Assembly (NCBI GenBank): GCA_945873505.1 | Contig: CAMCDQ010000001.1 | Location: 79,548 to 143,547, forward strand | Reading direction: 5' to 3' | Length of the DNA stretch: 64,000 nt | Source: Chitinophaga pinensis | GTDB taxonomy: Bacteria; Bacteroidota; Bacteroidia; Flavobacteriales; Flavobacteriaceae | Shown here: positions 19,060-29,188 of the stretch, one piece after another | How the letters are laid out: each line of letters opens with the position of its first letter | How positions within the stretch are numbered: position 1 is the first letter of the stretch | Made by a program: the position numbers and the translations under genes | The notes under the pieces: generated by a model | The model's input: the letters and a program-made list of their open reading frames with translations, nothing else | Told to the model about the DNA's origin: nothing | Databases searched by the model: none

Positions 19060-20220
19060 ATGGAACAAACATGGAGATGGTACGGACCCAATGATCCCGT
19101 TAAATTATCAGATGCCAAGCAAGCCGGTGCAACTGGAATAGTTACCGCTTTGCACCACATTAAAAACGGTCAAGTGTGGCAACTGGACGAAATCATGAAA
19201 AGAAAAAATGAAGTGGAAGCAGCGGGATTAACCTTGTCGGTTATAGAAAGTATTCCTGTTCACGAAGATATCAAAAAACAATCGGGTGATTATTTGAAAT
19301 ATATTGAAAATTACAAGCAAAGTATCAAAAACTTAGCGACTTGCGGAATTAATATTGTTTGTTATAATTTCATGCCTGTTTTAGATTGGTCTCGTACCGA
19401 TTTGTCTTATGAAATGCCTGATGGTTCCAAAGCCTTGCGTTTTGATATCAATGAATTCGCTGCTTTTGAGTTGTTTATTCTAAAAAGACCCGGAGCGGAA
19501 ACTACCTATTCTGAAGCGCAGAAAGCAAAAGCAAAAGCAACTTTTGAAAAATTGTCTGATGCCGATAAAATAAAATTGCAACAAAACATTATTGCAGGCT
19601 TACCTGGGGCAGAAGAATCCTATACTGTAGCAGATTTCTTGAAAGTGCTTCAAGGTTATGACGGTATCGATGCAGCTAGATTGAAAGAAAATTTATACTA
19701 TTTCTTACGTGAAATTATTCCTGTCGCAGAAAGTGTTGGCGTTTTAATGGCGATTCATCCTGACGATCCTCCTTATCCAATTTTAGGATTACCAAGAGTA
19801 GTTTCTACAGAAGCTGATTTGATACAATTATTGAATGCAATTGATTCTCCATCCAATGGATTTTGCATGTGTACGGGTTCTTACGGTGTAATTGCCGACA
19901 ATGATTTACCCGGAATTGTAGATCGTCATGGAGAAAAAATGAATTTTATACACCTGAGAAGTACGCAACGTGATGCCGAAGGTAATTTTTATGAAGCCAA
20001 TCATCTCGAAGGCGATGTAGATATGTACGAAGTGGTAAAATCCATTCTGAAAAAACAAAAAGAGACTAAACGAATTATTCCAATGCGACCGGATCACGGT
20101 CACCAAATGTTAGACGATTTGAATAAAAAAACAAACCCAGGTTATTCAGGAATTGGTCGTTTAAGAGGATTAGCAGAATTACGAGGTTTAGAAATGGGAA
20201 TTGAACGAAGTTTATTTTAA
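19060..20220 (+). CDS. uxuA: Mannonate dehydratase
   Basis: [67 protein letters not shown]. Confidence 0.95.
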   Translation: MEQTWRWYGPNDPVKLSDAKQAGATGIVTALHHIKNGQVWQLDEIMKRKNEVEAAGLTLSVIESIPVHEDIKKQSGDYLKYIENYKQSIKNLATCGINIVCYNFMPVLDWSRTDLSYEMPDGSKALRFDINEFAAFELFILKRPGAETTYSEAQKAKAKATFEKLSDADKIKLQQNIIAGLPGAEESYTVADFLKVLQGYDGIDAARLKENLYYFLREIIPVAESVGVLMAIHPDDPPYPILGLPRVVSTEADLIQLLNAIDSPSNGFCMCTGSYGVIADNDLPGIVDRHGEKMNFIHLRSTQRDAEGNFYEANHLEGDVDMYEVVKSILKKQKETKRIIPMRPDHGHQMLDDLNKKTNPGYSGIGRLRGLAELRGLEMGIERSLF

Positions 20221-20228
20221 TATAAATT

Positions 20229-21644
20229 ATGGCTGAAAATATATTTATTACGGATGATTTTTTACTGCACAGTCAAGCGGCAAGAACCCTATATCACGAT
20301 TTTGCAAAAGCACAGCCAATTTTTGATTACCATTGTCATTTGTCTCCAAAAGATATTGCCGAAGACCGCCAATTTGAGAATTTATACCAGATTTGGATTG
20401 ATGGGGATCATTATAAATACAGGGCGATGCGTGCCAATGGCGTGAATGAAAAATTCATCACAGGAGACGCAAGCGATTATGAAAAATTTATCAAGTGGGC
20501 AGAAACTGTTCCTTATACGTTGAGAAACCCTTTGTACCATTGGACTCATTTGGAATTGAAGAATTATTTTGGAATTACCACTCTATTGGATTCAGATTCT
20601 GCGCAAGCCATTTATAACCTATGTTCTAACTTATTGAAAAAGCCAGAGTATAGCGTTAAAAATCTGCTTCGCAAAATGAATGTTGCTGTTGTAGGAACTA
20701 CGGATGATCCAACGGATGATTTGCGCTACCATAAACAATTGCAAGACGATAATTTTGAAATCAGAGTTTTACCTTCTTTTCGTCCCGACAAAGCAACCGA
20801 AATGGAAAAAGGTCAGGCTTTTGTAGATTGGATTCAAAAATTAGAAAAAACAGTCGGGTATTCAATTGCGGATTATTCAAATTTAATAAAAGCGCTTCAA
20901 GAACGCCATGATTTTTTTCATGAAATGGGCTGTCGTGTTTCGGATCACGGACATGCGAATTTCTATGGAGAGGACTATACTGAAAGTGAAGTAAATATCA
21001 TTTTTGCAAAAGCGATGAAAGGCGAATCAGTTTCTGTTTTGGAAATTAATAAGTACAAATCGGCTGTTTTATTTGAATTGGCTTTGATGAACAAGAAAAA
21101 ATCTTGGGCGCAGCAATTTCATGTTGGCGCCATCCGAAATAACAATGCGAAAATGCTACAGGATATTGGTCCCGATCAAGGATTTGATTCGCTTGGCGAT
21201 TTAAACATGGCTAATAATATGAGCAAGTTCTTTGGAAGATTGAACCAATGTGATGGATTAACGAATACGATTGTCTATAATTTAAATCCCCGTGACAGCG
21301 AAATGTTTGCCTCAATGGCGGCTAATTTTAACGATGGAAAAGTGGTAGGAAAAATGCAATATGGTGCGGCTTGGTGGTTTCTAGACCAAAAAGACGGCAT
21401 GGAAAAACAATTGAATGTACTCTCCAATTTTGGATTATTGAGCCGCTTTGTGGGAATGGTTACGGATTCTAGAAGTTTTCTGTCTTTTCCTCGCCATGAA
21501 TATTTTAGACGTATCTTGTGCAACGTTTTGGGCGATGAAATTGAAAAAGGGGAGTTGCCTAGTGATATGAAACTCATTGGAAACATGGTTGAAGCCATTT
21601 GTTATAAAAATGCAGAGACTTATTTCGATATAAATAAACTTTAA
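20229..21644 (+). CDS. uxaC: Glucuronate isomerase
   Basis: IFDYHCHLSPKDIAEDRQFENLYQIWIDGDHYKYRAMRANGV; VGMVTDSRSFLSFPRHEYFRRILC. Confidence 0.95.
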   Translation: MAENIFITDDFLLHSQAARTLYHDFAKAQPIFDYHCHLSPKDIAEDRQFENLYQIWIDGDHYKYRAMRANGVNEKFITGDASDYEKFIKWAETVPYTLRNPLYHWTHLELKNYFGITTLLDSDSAQAIYNLCSNLLKKPEYSVKNLLRKMNVAVVGTTDDPTDDLRYHKQLQDDNFEIRVLPSFRPDKATEMEKGQAFVDWIQKLEKTVGYSIADYSNLIKALQERHDFFHEMGCRVSDHGHANFYGEDYTESEVNIIFAKAMKGESVSVLEINKYKSAVLFELALMNKKKSWAQQFHVGAIRNNNAKMLQDIGPDQGFDSLGDLNMANNMSKFFGRLNQCDGLTNTIVYNLNPRDSEMFASMAANFNDGKVVGKMQYGAAWWFLDQKDGMEKQLNVLSNFGLLSRFVGMVTDSRSFLSFPRHEYFRRILCNVLGDEIEKGELPSDMKLIGNMVEAICYKNAETYFDINKL

Positions 21645-21693
21645 AAAAACGAATTTGTATAAATTCAAAAACTAACCAAACCTATAAACTACT

Positions 21694-23067
21694 ATGAAAG
21701 AAACGAATCAATCAATCGGAAAATACAGATGGACCATTTGTGGTTTGCTATTTTTTGCCACTACCGTAAATTATTTAGACCGACAAGTTCTGAGTCTTTT
21801 AGCCCCAAGTTTGTCCAAAGAATTCAATTGGTCTAATAGTGATTATGCAAATATTACTGCAGTATTTCAATTTATTTACGCTATTTCGATGCTTTTTGCT
21901 GGAAGAATAATTGATAAATTAGGAACCAAAAAAGGATATATTTTAGCGATTACCGTTTGGTCTTTAGGAGCAATAATGCATGCGTATTCGTTGCCTGTTG
22001 GAACCGCATTTTCTACATTTATGGTTTGGATTGGAGTAGGCGCAGTTCCAATTTCAATTGCAGGATTTATGTTATCTAGAGCCGTATTAGGTTTTGGAGA
22101 ATCGGGAAATTTCCCTGCAGCAATAAAAGCGGTAGCTGAATATTTTCCGAAAAAAGAACGGTCGTTTGCCACTGGAATTTTTAATTCTGGTTCTAATGTT
22201 GGAGCTATTTTAGCGCCTTTAACAGTTCCTGTGATTGCAGAATATTATGGTTGGGAATTTGCTTTTATTCTTGTTGGAGCTATTGGTTTTATATGGGTAA
22301 TTTTCTGGTATTTTTTGTACGAGATCCCATCCAAACAAAAACGTTTATCAAAAGCTGAATACGATTATATTCATGATGATGAAGTAGTAACTATCGAAAA
22401 TATTGAAGCTCTCAAAGAAGAAAAAGTAGCTTGGTTTAAATTATTAGGATACAAACAGACGTGGGCTTTTGTATTTGGAAAATTCATGACCGATGGAATA
22501 TGGTGGTTCTTTTTGTTTTGGTTACCAAAATACCTTGAAGCCCAGTTTAATATGAAAGGAACGGATATTGTTCTTCCATTAGCAGTATTGTATAGTATGA
22601 CAATGGTAGGAAGTATAGGCGGTGGTTGGTTTCCAATGTATTTTATTAATAAAGGATACAATCCTTACGAAGGAAGAATGAAAGCCATGCTAGTTATTGC
22701 CTTATTTCCATTAGTAGTATTATTGGCGCAGCCTCTCGGTTATATCAGTTTTTGGATGCCTGTTTTGTTAATTGGAGTAGGAGCATCAGCGCACCAAGCG
22801 TGGTCTGCCAATATTTTTACAACTGTGTCCGACATGTTTCCTAAAAAAGCGATTGGTTCTATAATCGGAATTGGCGGAATGGCTGGTGGAATTGGGGGCG
22901 TGTTAGTTTCAAAATTGGGTGGCTATTTATTTGATTATTACGATGGTTTAGGTCACATACAAACAGGCTACACCATTATGTTTGTTCTTTGTGCAGTGGC
23001 CTATCTTATAGCTTGGTCAGTGATGAAAATGCTAGTGCCTAAATACAGTCCAATTACAGATTTGTAA
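21694..23067 (+). CDS. exuT: MFS hexuronate transporter (ExuT-like)
   Basis: RWTICGLLFFATTVNYLDRQVLSLLAPSL; ACS-family MFS motifs; in the uronate operon. Confidence 0.85.
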   Translation: MKETNQSIGKYRWTICGLLFFATTVNYLDRQVLSLLAPSLSKEFNWSNSDYANITAVFQFIYAISMLFAGRIIDKLGTKKGYILAITVWSLGAIMHAYSLPVGTAFSTFMVWIGVGAVPISIAGFMLSRAVLGFGESGNFPAAIKAVAEYFPKKERSFATGIFNSGSNVGAILAPLTVPVIAEYYGWEFAFILVGAIGFIWVIFWYFLYEIPSKQKRLSKAEYDYIHDDEVVTIENIEALKEEKVAWFKLLGYKQTWAFVFGKFMTDGIWWFFLFWLPKYLEAQFNMKGTDIVLPLAVLYSMTMVGSIGGGWFPMYFINKGYNPYEGRMKAMLVIALFPLVVLLAQPLGYISFWMPVLLIGVGASAHQAWSANIFTTVSDMFPKKAIGSIIGIGGMAGGIGGVLVSKLGGYLFDYYDGLGHIQTGYTIMFVLCAVAYLIAWSVMKMLVPKYSPITDL

Positions 23068-23107
23068 TAATATAATTTTCAAAAAGTGTTATCTAATAAT
23101 TTTATAT

Positions 23108-24787
23108 ATGAAGTCAATAACTAAAATTGCTAGTTTAATAATGACACGCTATTATTGTGTTGTTTTATTTTCAATTATATCTAATTCAACCCTACTTTAT
23201 TCACAAGAAATCCCACAAATAATTAGTCAAAAAGAAGTTTCCTCACAAAATTTCTTGCCTGATTTTAGTTATGCGGGGTATCATTTTGGAAATATTAAAA
23301 TCCCTGTTATTAAAGAAAAAGTAATTTTAGCTACTGATTTTGGGGTTAAAGCAAATGATAATTTAGATGATTCTAAAGCGTTACTTAAAGCATTTAAAGC
23401 AGCTAATGAAGTAGTTGGAAACGTAGTTCTTCAATTGCCAGCTGGAAAATTAATTCTAAGTGATATCTTATATATTGAGCGAAGTAACTTTGTGTTACGT
23501 GGCGCTGGTTCTGGAAAAGAAGGAACAGAAATTTTCTGCCCTCGTCCAATGATGTATTTAAAAGATCAAGAATCATTAGCCGAATTAAGAGAATATTTAA
23601 CGTCAACAGGTAAAAGACAAGTAGAAAAAGAGAATAATATCGACTTGCCATTTTCACAATATGCATGGTCTGGCGGTATGATTTGGACGCAAATTCCAAA
23701 CCAACGCGTAAAAGCATACATGGAAAAATACGATACGCCACCAACATTTCTTGCCAAAGTTATTCAAGGAAAGAGAGGTGAAAGTACTTTTACAGTTTCA
23801 GATATAAATGGTTTAAAAGTGGGCGATGTTGTTGAATTAGATTTGTTTAATAAAGACGGTGAAAAAGGAGATATTATTGAAGCATTGTATAAAAATTCAA
23901 AAGTTAAAGTTGGCTATTCTCATTGGAAACAACCAACATTAGCATTGGTTCGCCAGCAAGTTGAAATTGCAGCTATTTCTAAAAACAAGGTTACTATTAA
24001 AACGCCTTTATTAATAGATGTAAAACCAAATTACGAAGCACTTTTAGTTGAATGGAAACATTTATCAGAAGTAGGAATTGAACATTTAAGAATTACTTTT
24101 CCGGATACACCAAGAGTTGCTCATCATGTAGAACAAGGTTATAACGGTATTTTTTTAACGCGTTTATTTAATAGTTGGGTTCAAGACGTTACTATTAACA
24201 ATGCAGAAAGTGGAATTCTAACAGAAGAAATTGCCAATGTAACCATTCAAAATATTGTAACAGAAGGAAAAAACATTGCACATTATACAGTTGCAATGGG
24301 AGGGGTTCATAATGTTTTGGTCGAAAATTTGAAAGTGTATAATAAAGCGGTTCACCCTTTAAGTTTCAATACTTTTTCTACTAAAAATGTTTATGAAAAT
24401 TGTGAGATTTTCACAGATCCTGATTTAGACCAACATGCAGGAGCTAATCACCAAAATTTATTTGATAATATTAAAGTTCATTTTATGCCTAATGCGGATA
24501 ATACCTATCCACTTTTTGCTGGTGGCGGAGCTGGTTATTGGAAGCCTTCACACGGTGCATATTCTACTTTTTGGAATATTAACGTGCATGTATTAGATGA
24601 TAATTCTTCAACTCCAATTGAGCTAAATGGAATGGACGAAGGACCTTTTGCAAGAATAATAGGAATAAATGGCAATAGAAATTTCTCAGTAAAATATAGC
24701 CCTGATGCGTATATTGAATTTATAAATCTGTCAATGGCAAAGATTCCCTCTTTATATAACTACCAATTAAAAAAACGATTAAAGTAA
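23108..24787 (+). CDS. Secreted right-handed beta-helix protein, putative polysaccharide lyase-like; no T9SS sorting domain
   Basis: Signal peptide; ATDFGVKANDNLDDSKALLKAF, FVLRGAGSGKEGTEI, repeated beta-helix turns VTINNAESGILTEEIANVTIQNI. Confidence 0.6.
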   Translation: MKSITKIASLIMTRYYCVVLFSIISNSTLLYSQEIPQIISQKEVSSQNFLPDFSYAGYHFGNIKIPVIKEKVILATDFGVKANDNLDDSKALLKAFKAANEVVGNVVLQLPAGKLILSDILYIERSNFVLRGAGSGKEGTEIFCPRPMMYLKDQESLAELREYLTSTGKRQVEKENNIDLPFSQYAWSGGMIWTQIPNQRVKAYMEKYDTPPTFLAKVIQGKRGESTFTVSDINGLKVGDVVELDLFNKDGEKGDIIEALYKNSKVKVGYSHWKQPTLALVRQQVEIAAISKNKVTIKTPLLIDVKPNYEALLVEWKHLSEVGIEHLRITFPDTPRVAHHVEQGYNGIFLTRLFNSWVQDVTINNAESGILTEEIANVTIQNIVTEGKNIAHYTVAMGGVHNVLVENLKVYNKAVHPLSFNTFSTKNVYENCEIFTDPDLDQHAGANHQNLFDNIKVHFMPNADNTYPLFAGGGAGYWKPSHGAYSTFWNINVHVLDDNSSTPIELNGMDEGPFARIIGINGNRNFSVKYSPDAYIEFINLSMAKIPSLYNYQLKKRLK

Positions 24788-24867
24788 TTTTCTTTGTTTA
24801 TAAAAAGTTAATGTATTAATTTCACTAATTGATTAAATAATTTGAATTATTTTCAGATGAGTAAAGA

Positions 24868-27800
24868 ATGAAAAAACTACTAATTTCTTTTTTTATACTA
24901 TTTTTCAGTATTGGAACTTTTTCCCAATCCAATCAATATAGATTAAAAAATATTACTACGGTTAATGGACTTTCGCAAAGTTCGGTTATTGCTATTCATC
25001 AAGATTTACAGGGACAAATGTGGTTTGGAACTCGCGATGGTCTTAACAAATATGATGGAAGTAACATAACTGTTTTTCGAAATAATCCTAAAGATACTTT
25101 GTCGATTTGTAATAATGACATTCTTTCTATTGAAGGTGATAAATCAGGAAATATATGGGTAGGAACCTATAATGGACTTAACTGTTATAATCCGGTCACC
25201 AATATTTTTAATCATTATTTGCATGGCAATGCAACCAATACTTTATCTAATAATACAATTTGGAATATTAAAGAAATTAAAAATGAAATCTGGATTGCAA
25301 CAGCAGGTGGATTGTCAATTTTCAATAAAACTACTCAAAAGTTCACTTCTGTCTTTCATAATTCTAAGAACAATTTAAGCCTTCCAAATAATTTTGTTTT
25401 GTCTATTTATGAAACAAAAAAAGGAGCAATTTGGATTGGAACTTCTAAAGGATTATGTCGATTAATAAATCGTAAAGGCGATACTTTTTCATTCAAACAA
25501 TATTATAATTTAAATAACGAAAGCGTTTATGTTCAGGACATTAAAGAAGATCATTTAGGTAATTTATGGGTTGCTACAAAAACAAATGGACTTTTAAAAC
25601 TAGATGGTGTTTCTAAAAAATTAGTGCCATTATCTTCAAATGTTAGCTTAATTCATTCCGATGTTAGAAGTTTAGATTTTGATAAAAAAGGCATTGTATG
25701 GATTGGGACATACGAAGGAATTAGTACCATTCAAAAAGATGGAACTGTAAGAAAAGTTTATAATAACCCTGATAAAAAAACAAGTTTCGGAAAAATAAAA
25801 TCAGTTTTCACAGACAAAAAAGGTTCGGTATGGATTGGATCGTATTATAATGGAATTAGTATTTGGGACGAATCGAATAATAGTTTCACCAATCTAAATC
25901 AAAATTCTGGAGCAAGCGCACTTAGTTATGATGTAGTAAGTTCATTGGCCGCCGATGTAAATAAAAACATATACATTGGAACCGAAGGGGGTGGAATTAC
26001 TGTTTTGGATAGTAAAACCGGAATAACTTCAAAAATTAATTCGGCTGCTTCCAATGGTATTTCTGTTGACAATGTGAAATCATTATGTCTCTCAAATACT
26101 GGTATTCTTTGGATTGGAACTTTTACCGAAGGATTGGCTGCCTATGATGTTAAATCTAAAAGATTTGTCAATGAAAAAATACCTCTAGATTTAAAAAACA
26201 CATTAAAAAATTCCGGCGTTTATGTAATTAAAAAAGGGCGTAAAAACGATATTTTTTGGATAGGTACATTCGGTAAAGGTTTAATTCGATATAATAGTTC
26301 TAATAATACCTACCAGACAATAGGAAATGATAATTATTCGGATAATTTTTTGACTAATAATAGAGTCAGAACATTATTAATAGATAAAAAAGATAATTTG
26401 TGGATTGGAACCCAAAGCGGGCTGAATGTAATAAATCTAAATGATTTTGATAATAATTCTTATCAAATTAAGCATTATTTTTTTGATAATAGATTGCTTT
26501 CTGGAGACGATATTTTATCTTTATTTCAAGACAAAAAAGGTAAAATTTGGATAGGTACTAAAGCAAAAGGGCTATATAATTATGATGGAGTTTCTTTTCA
26601 TAAAATAAATATTAAAAAGGACAATTCGGATGTTACGGCAATTCATTCAATTTCTGAAGACGACACAAATAATTTATGGATGAGTTCCAATTATGGTATT
26701 ATTAAATACAATTTATCTAATAAATCATCATTTATATATGACCAAAAAGAGGGCTTAGTTAGCAATGAATTTAACGATAATGCCTTTTTAAAACTTAGTT
26801 CCAGTAAATTTTATTATGGTGGCCCTTCTGGTATTACTTGTTTTGATACCAAAAGACTTCCGGTTAATAAATATTCACCTCAAGTGATATTAACCGATTT
26901 TAAAGTTGCCAATAAATCTATAAATGTTGCCAACGAAAATGATATTTTAGAGAAAGCCATTGCATTTACAAAATCATTATCATTGAGTTATGACAAGGCT
27001 AATTTTACTATTAATTTTGCAATTCCAAATTTTGTAAATTCAACCAATAATCAATATTCCTATAGATTAGTTGGATTAGATAATGAATGGACTACAACTT
27101 CAAATACTTCTGCAACTTTTACGATTCAAAATTCAGGAACGTATGTTTTTGAAGTAAAAGGCGCAAATAATGACGGAATTTGGAATGCAACTCCAACTAC
27201 CTTAGAAATTGTCGTAAAACCTGCACCTTGGAAAAGCTGGTGGGCACTTTCGTTGTATGCAATTTTGTTGTGGATTTCACTTTATGGTTTAACATGGATA
27301 ATAAAATCAAAAGAAAAATTACGACAGGAATTAGTATTGGAATACAGAGAAAGAGAAAGAAGTAAAGAAGACAACAGCGCCAAATTACAATTTTTTACAA
27401 ATATCTCACATGAATTTAGAACGCCATTAACGTTGATTTTAGGGCCGTTACAACAAATACTTTTGAATTACAACGGTCCAAATGAAATGTACAAAAAACT
27501 TTTAGTAATTGAAAGTAGTGCCAATCACCTTTTGAAATTAATTAATCGATTGATGGATTTTAGGAAGTTTGAAAACAATCAATTTATATTAGAAGCTGCC
27601 GAAGGAAATATTGTTAAATATGTAAAGGAAATATTTTTATCGTTTACAGAATATGCCAAAGATGGGAACTATAATTTTACATTTGAATCTTCGGATGAAG
27701 AAATAGTAGTCTATTTTGACAGATTTAAATTGGAACGCGTATTCTATAATTTGATTTCAAATGCCTTTCGTTATACTCCAAAAGGAGGTGAAATTTCAAT

Positions 27801-28965
27801 TAAAATAAGAAAAGAAAAAAACGAAATTAGTATTGAAGTTGAGGATTCAGGAATTGGAATTGCTAATGAACATATCGATAAAATATTCGATTTGTTTTTT
27901 GAAATTCCAATTGACAAAAACATTCAAATAAATTATAATAAAGGAACAGGAATTGGTTTGTCAATTGTAAAAAGCATTGTAAATCTTCATAAAGGGACCA
28001 TAATAGTTGAAAACAATAGAGACAAAGGAGTTGTTTTTAAAATGACAATGCCATTGGGCAGAAAACATCTTTTGGATAAGGAAATCTTACAAGATTTTAA
28101 AATAAGTGATGATGTTGCGCAATATGAAGTTCAATTAGAATCTATTGAAATTAAGGATGAAGAAGATATCAATGATTTAGATGTTGCCGATGAAAAACTC
28201 ACTATTTTAATTGTTGAGGACCATAAAGTATTGCGTTCGTTTATGAAAAATCTTCTAAAGCAAGATTATAATGTAATTGTTGCAGAAAACGGGGCAATTG
28301 GACTCAAAAAAGCATTAAAATTTGTTCCAGACTTAATTGTGAGTGATGTAATTATGCCAGAAATGGTTGGTACAGAACTGTGTGCTAAAATCAAGGAAAA
28401 TATTAAAACTAGTCACATTCCAGTAATATTACTAACTTCTCGATCTTCACTGATATATAAAATTGAAGGATTAGAGAGTGGTGCCGATGATTACATTAGC
28501 AAACCATTTAATCTAATTGAATTTAAACTAAGAATAAAAAATCTGCTTGCGTCTAAACAAAGATTAAAAACTAAATTTTCATCTGAAGACAGTTTTACGC
28601 CAAGCGAAATCGCAGTTTCTTCATTAGACGAACAATTGTTAAAAAAGGCATTTAAAGTTGTGGAAGAAAATATCTCAAACGAACAATTTGATATTCCGTT
28701 TTTTTGTTCAGAACTTGGAGTAAGTAGAACGATGCTTTTCACTAAAATAAAAGCGTGGACTAACTTTACTCCCAATGAGTTTATTCATGAAATTAGAATG
28801 AAAAGAGCGGCGCAATTATTAGAACAGAACAAGATAAACATTTCTCAAATTAGTTATAAAGTAGGGTTTAATAATCCTAAATACTTTAGTAAATGTTTCC
28901 AAAAAAAGTTCGGCGAAACCCCCACACAGTATTTAAATAAATTTGCAAACGATTCTAAAGCATAA
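24868..28965 (+). CDS. Hybrid two-component system regulator (HTCS): beta-propeller sensor, HisKA, HATPase, receiver, AraC HTH
   Basis: Two-component propeller repeats (IWIGT...), Y_Y_Y domain, NISHEFRTPLTLI, DSGIGI, VSDVIMPEMVGTELC, C-terminal AraC HTH (ISQISYKVGFNNPKYFSKCFQKKFGETPTQY). Confidence 0.93.
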   Translation: MKKLLISFFILFFSIGTFSQSNQYRLKNITTVNGLSQSSVIAIHQDLQGQMWFGTRDGLNKYDGSNITVFRNNPKDTLSICNNDILSIEGDKSGNIWVGTYNGLNCYNPVTNIFNHYLHGNATNTLSNNTIWNIKEIKNEIWIATAGGLSIFNKTTQKFTSVFHNSKNNLSLPNNFVLSIYETKKGAIWIGTSKGLCRLINRKGDTFSFKQYYNLNNESVYVQDIKEDHLGNLWVATKTNGLLKLDGVSKKLVPLSSNVSLIHSDVRSLDFDKKGIVWIGTYEGISTIQKDGTVRKVYNNPDKKTSFGKIKSVFTDKKGSVWIGSYYNGISIWDESNNSFTNLNQNSGASALSYDVVSSLAADVNKNIYIGTEGGGITVLDSKTGITSKINSAASNGISVDNVKSLCLSNTGILWIGTFTEGLAAYDVKSKRFVNEKIPLDLKNTLKNSGVYVIKKGRKNDIFWIGTFGKGLIRYNSSNNTYQTIGNDNYSDNFLTNNRVRTLLIDKKDNLWIGTQSGLNVINLNDFDNNSYQIKHYFFDNRLLSGDDILSLFQDKKGKIWIGTKAKGLYNYDGVSFHKINIKKDNSDVTAIHSISEDDTNNLWMSSNYGIIKYNLSNKSSFIYDQKEGLVSNEFNDNAFLKLSSSKFYYGGPSGITCFDTKRLPVNKYSPQVILTDFKVANKSINVANENDILEKAIAFTKSLSLSYDKANFTINFAIPNFVNSTNNQYSYRLVGLDNEWTTTSNTSATFTIQNSGTYVFEVKGANNDGIWNATPTTLEIVVKPAPWKSWWALSLYAILLWISLYGLTWIIKSKEKLRQELVLEYRERERSKEDNSAKLQFFTNISHEFRTPLTLILGPLQQILLNYNGPNEMYKKLLVIESSANHLLKLINRLMDFRKFENNQFILEAAEGNIVKYVKEIFLSFTEYAKDGNYNFTFESSDEEIVVYFDRFKLERVFYNLISNAFRYTPKGGEISIKIRKEKNEISIEVEDSGIGIANEHIDKIFDLFFEIPIDKNIQINYNKGTGIGLSIVKSIVNLHKGTIIVENNRDKGVVFKMTMPLGRKHLLDKEILQDFKISDDVAQYEVQLESIEIKDEEDINDLDVADEKLTILIVEDHKVLRSFMKNLLKQDYNVIVAENGAIGLKKALKFVPDLIVSDVIMPEMVGTELCAKIKENIKTSHIPVILLTSRSSLIYKIEGLESGADDYISKPFNLIEFKLRIKNLLASKQRLKTKFSSEDSFTPSEIAVSSLDEQLLKKAFKVVEENISNEQFDIPFFCSELGVSRTMLFTKIKAWTNFTPNEFIHEIRMKRAAQLLEQNKINISQISYKVGFNNPKYFSKCFQKKFGETPTQYLNKFANDSKA

Positions 28966-28984
28966 AGAAACTTCCCTTTTAGTG

Positions 28985-29016
28985 CTATTTGGATATTTGA
29001 ATACCCTATTTTGGAT
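28985..29016. promoter_or_regulatory. Candidate HTCS operator: direct repeat with 21-bp period
   Basis: CTATTTGGAT (28985-28994) and CTATTTTGGAT (29006-29016), upstream of the TAnnTTTG box tatatttg at 29038-29045. Confidence 0.4.
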
Positions 29017-29049
29017 TTTTACAACAGTGACTACTTTTATATTTGTAAA

Positions 29050-29142
29050 ATGAAATCTAAACATCCAAAAATTAACGTATTTCAATTTGTTTTGGTTATT
29101 CTAATAACCACGTTGAGTTTGTTTTTGATACGTCTTTTTTAG
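29050..29142 (+). CDS. Possible 30-aa single-TM small protein MKSKHPKINVFQFVLVILITTLSLFLIRLF
   Basis: Complete ATG..TAG frame with a hydrophobic core flanked by basic residues; below the ORF-track length cut-off. Confidence 0.3.
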   Translation: MKSKHPKINVFQFVLVILITTLSLFLIRLF

Positions 29143-29188
29143 ACAGTCAACTTTTTTGGGTGGTATTAATCAAATAGACAAATTTTCT

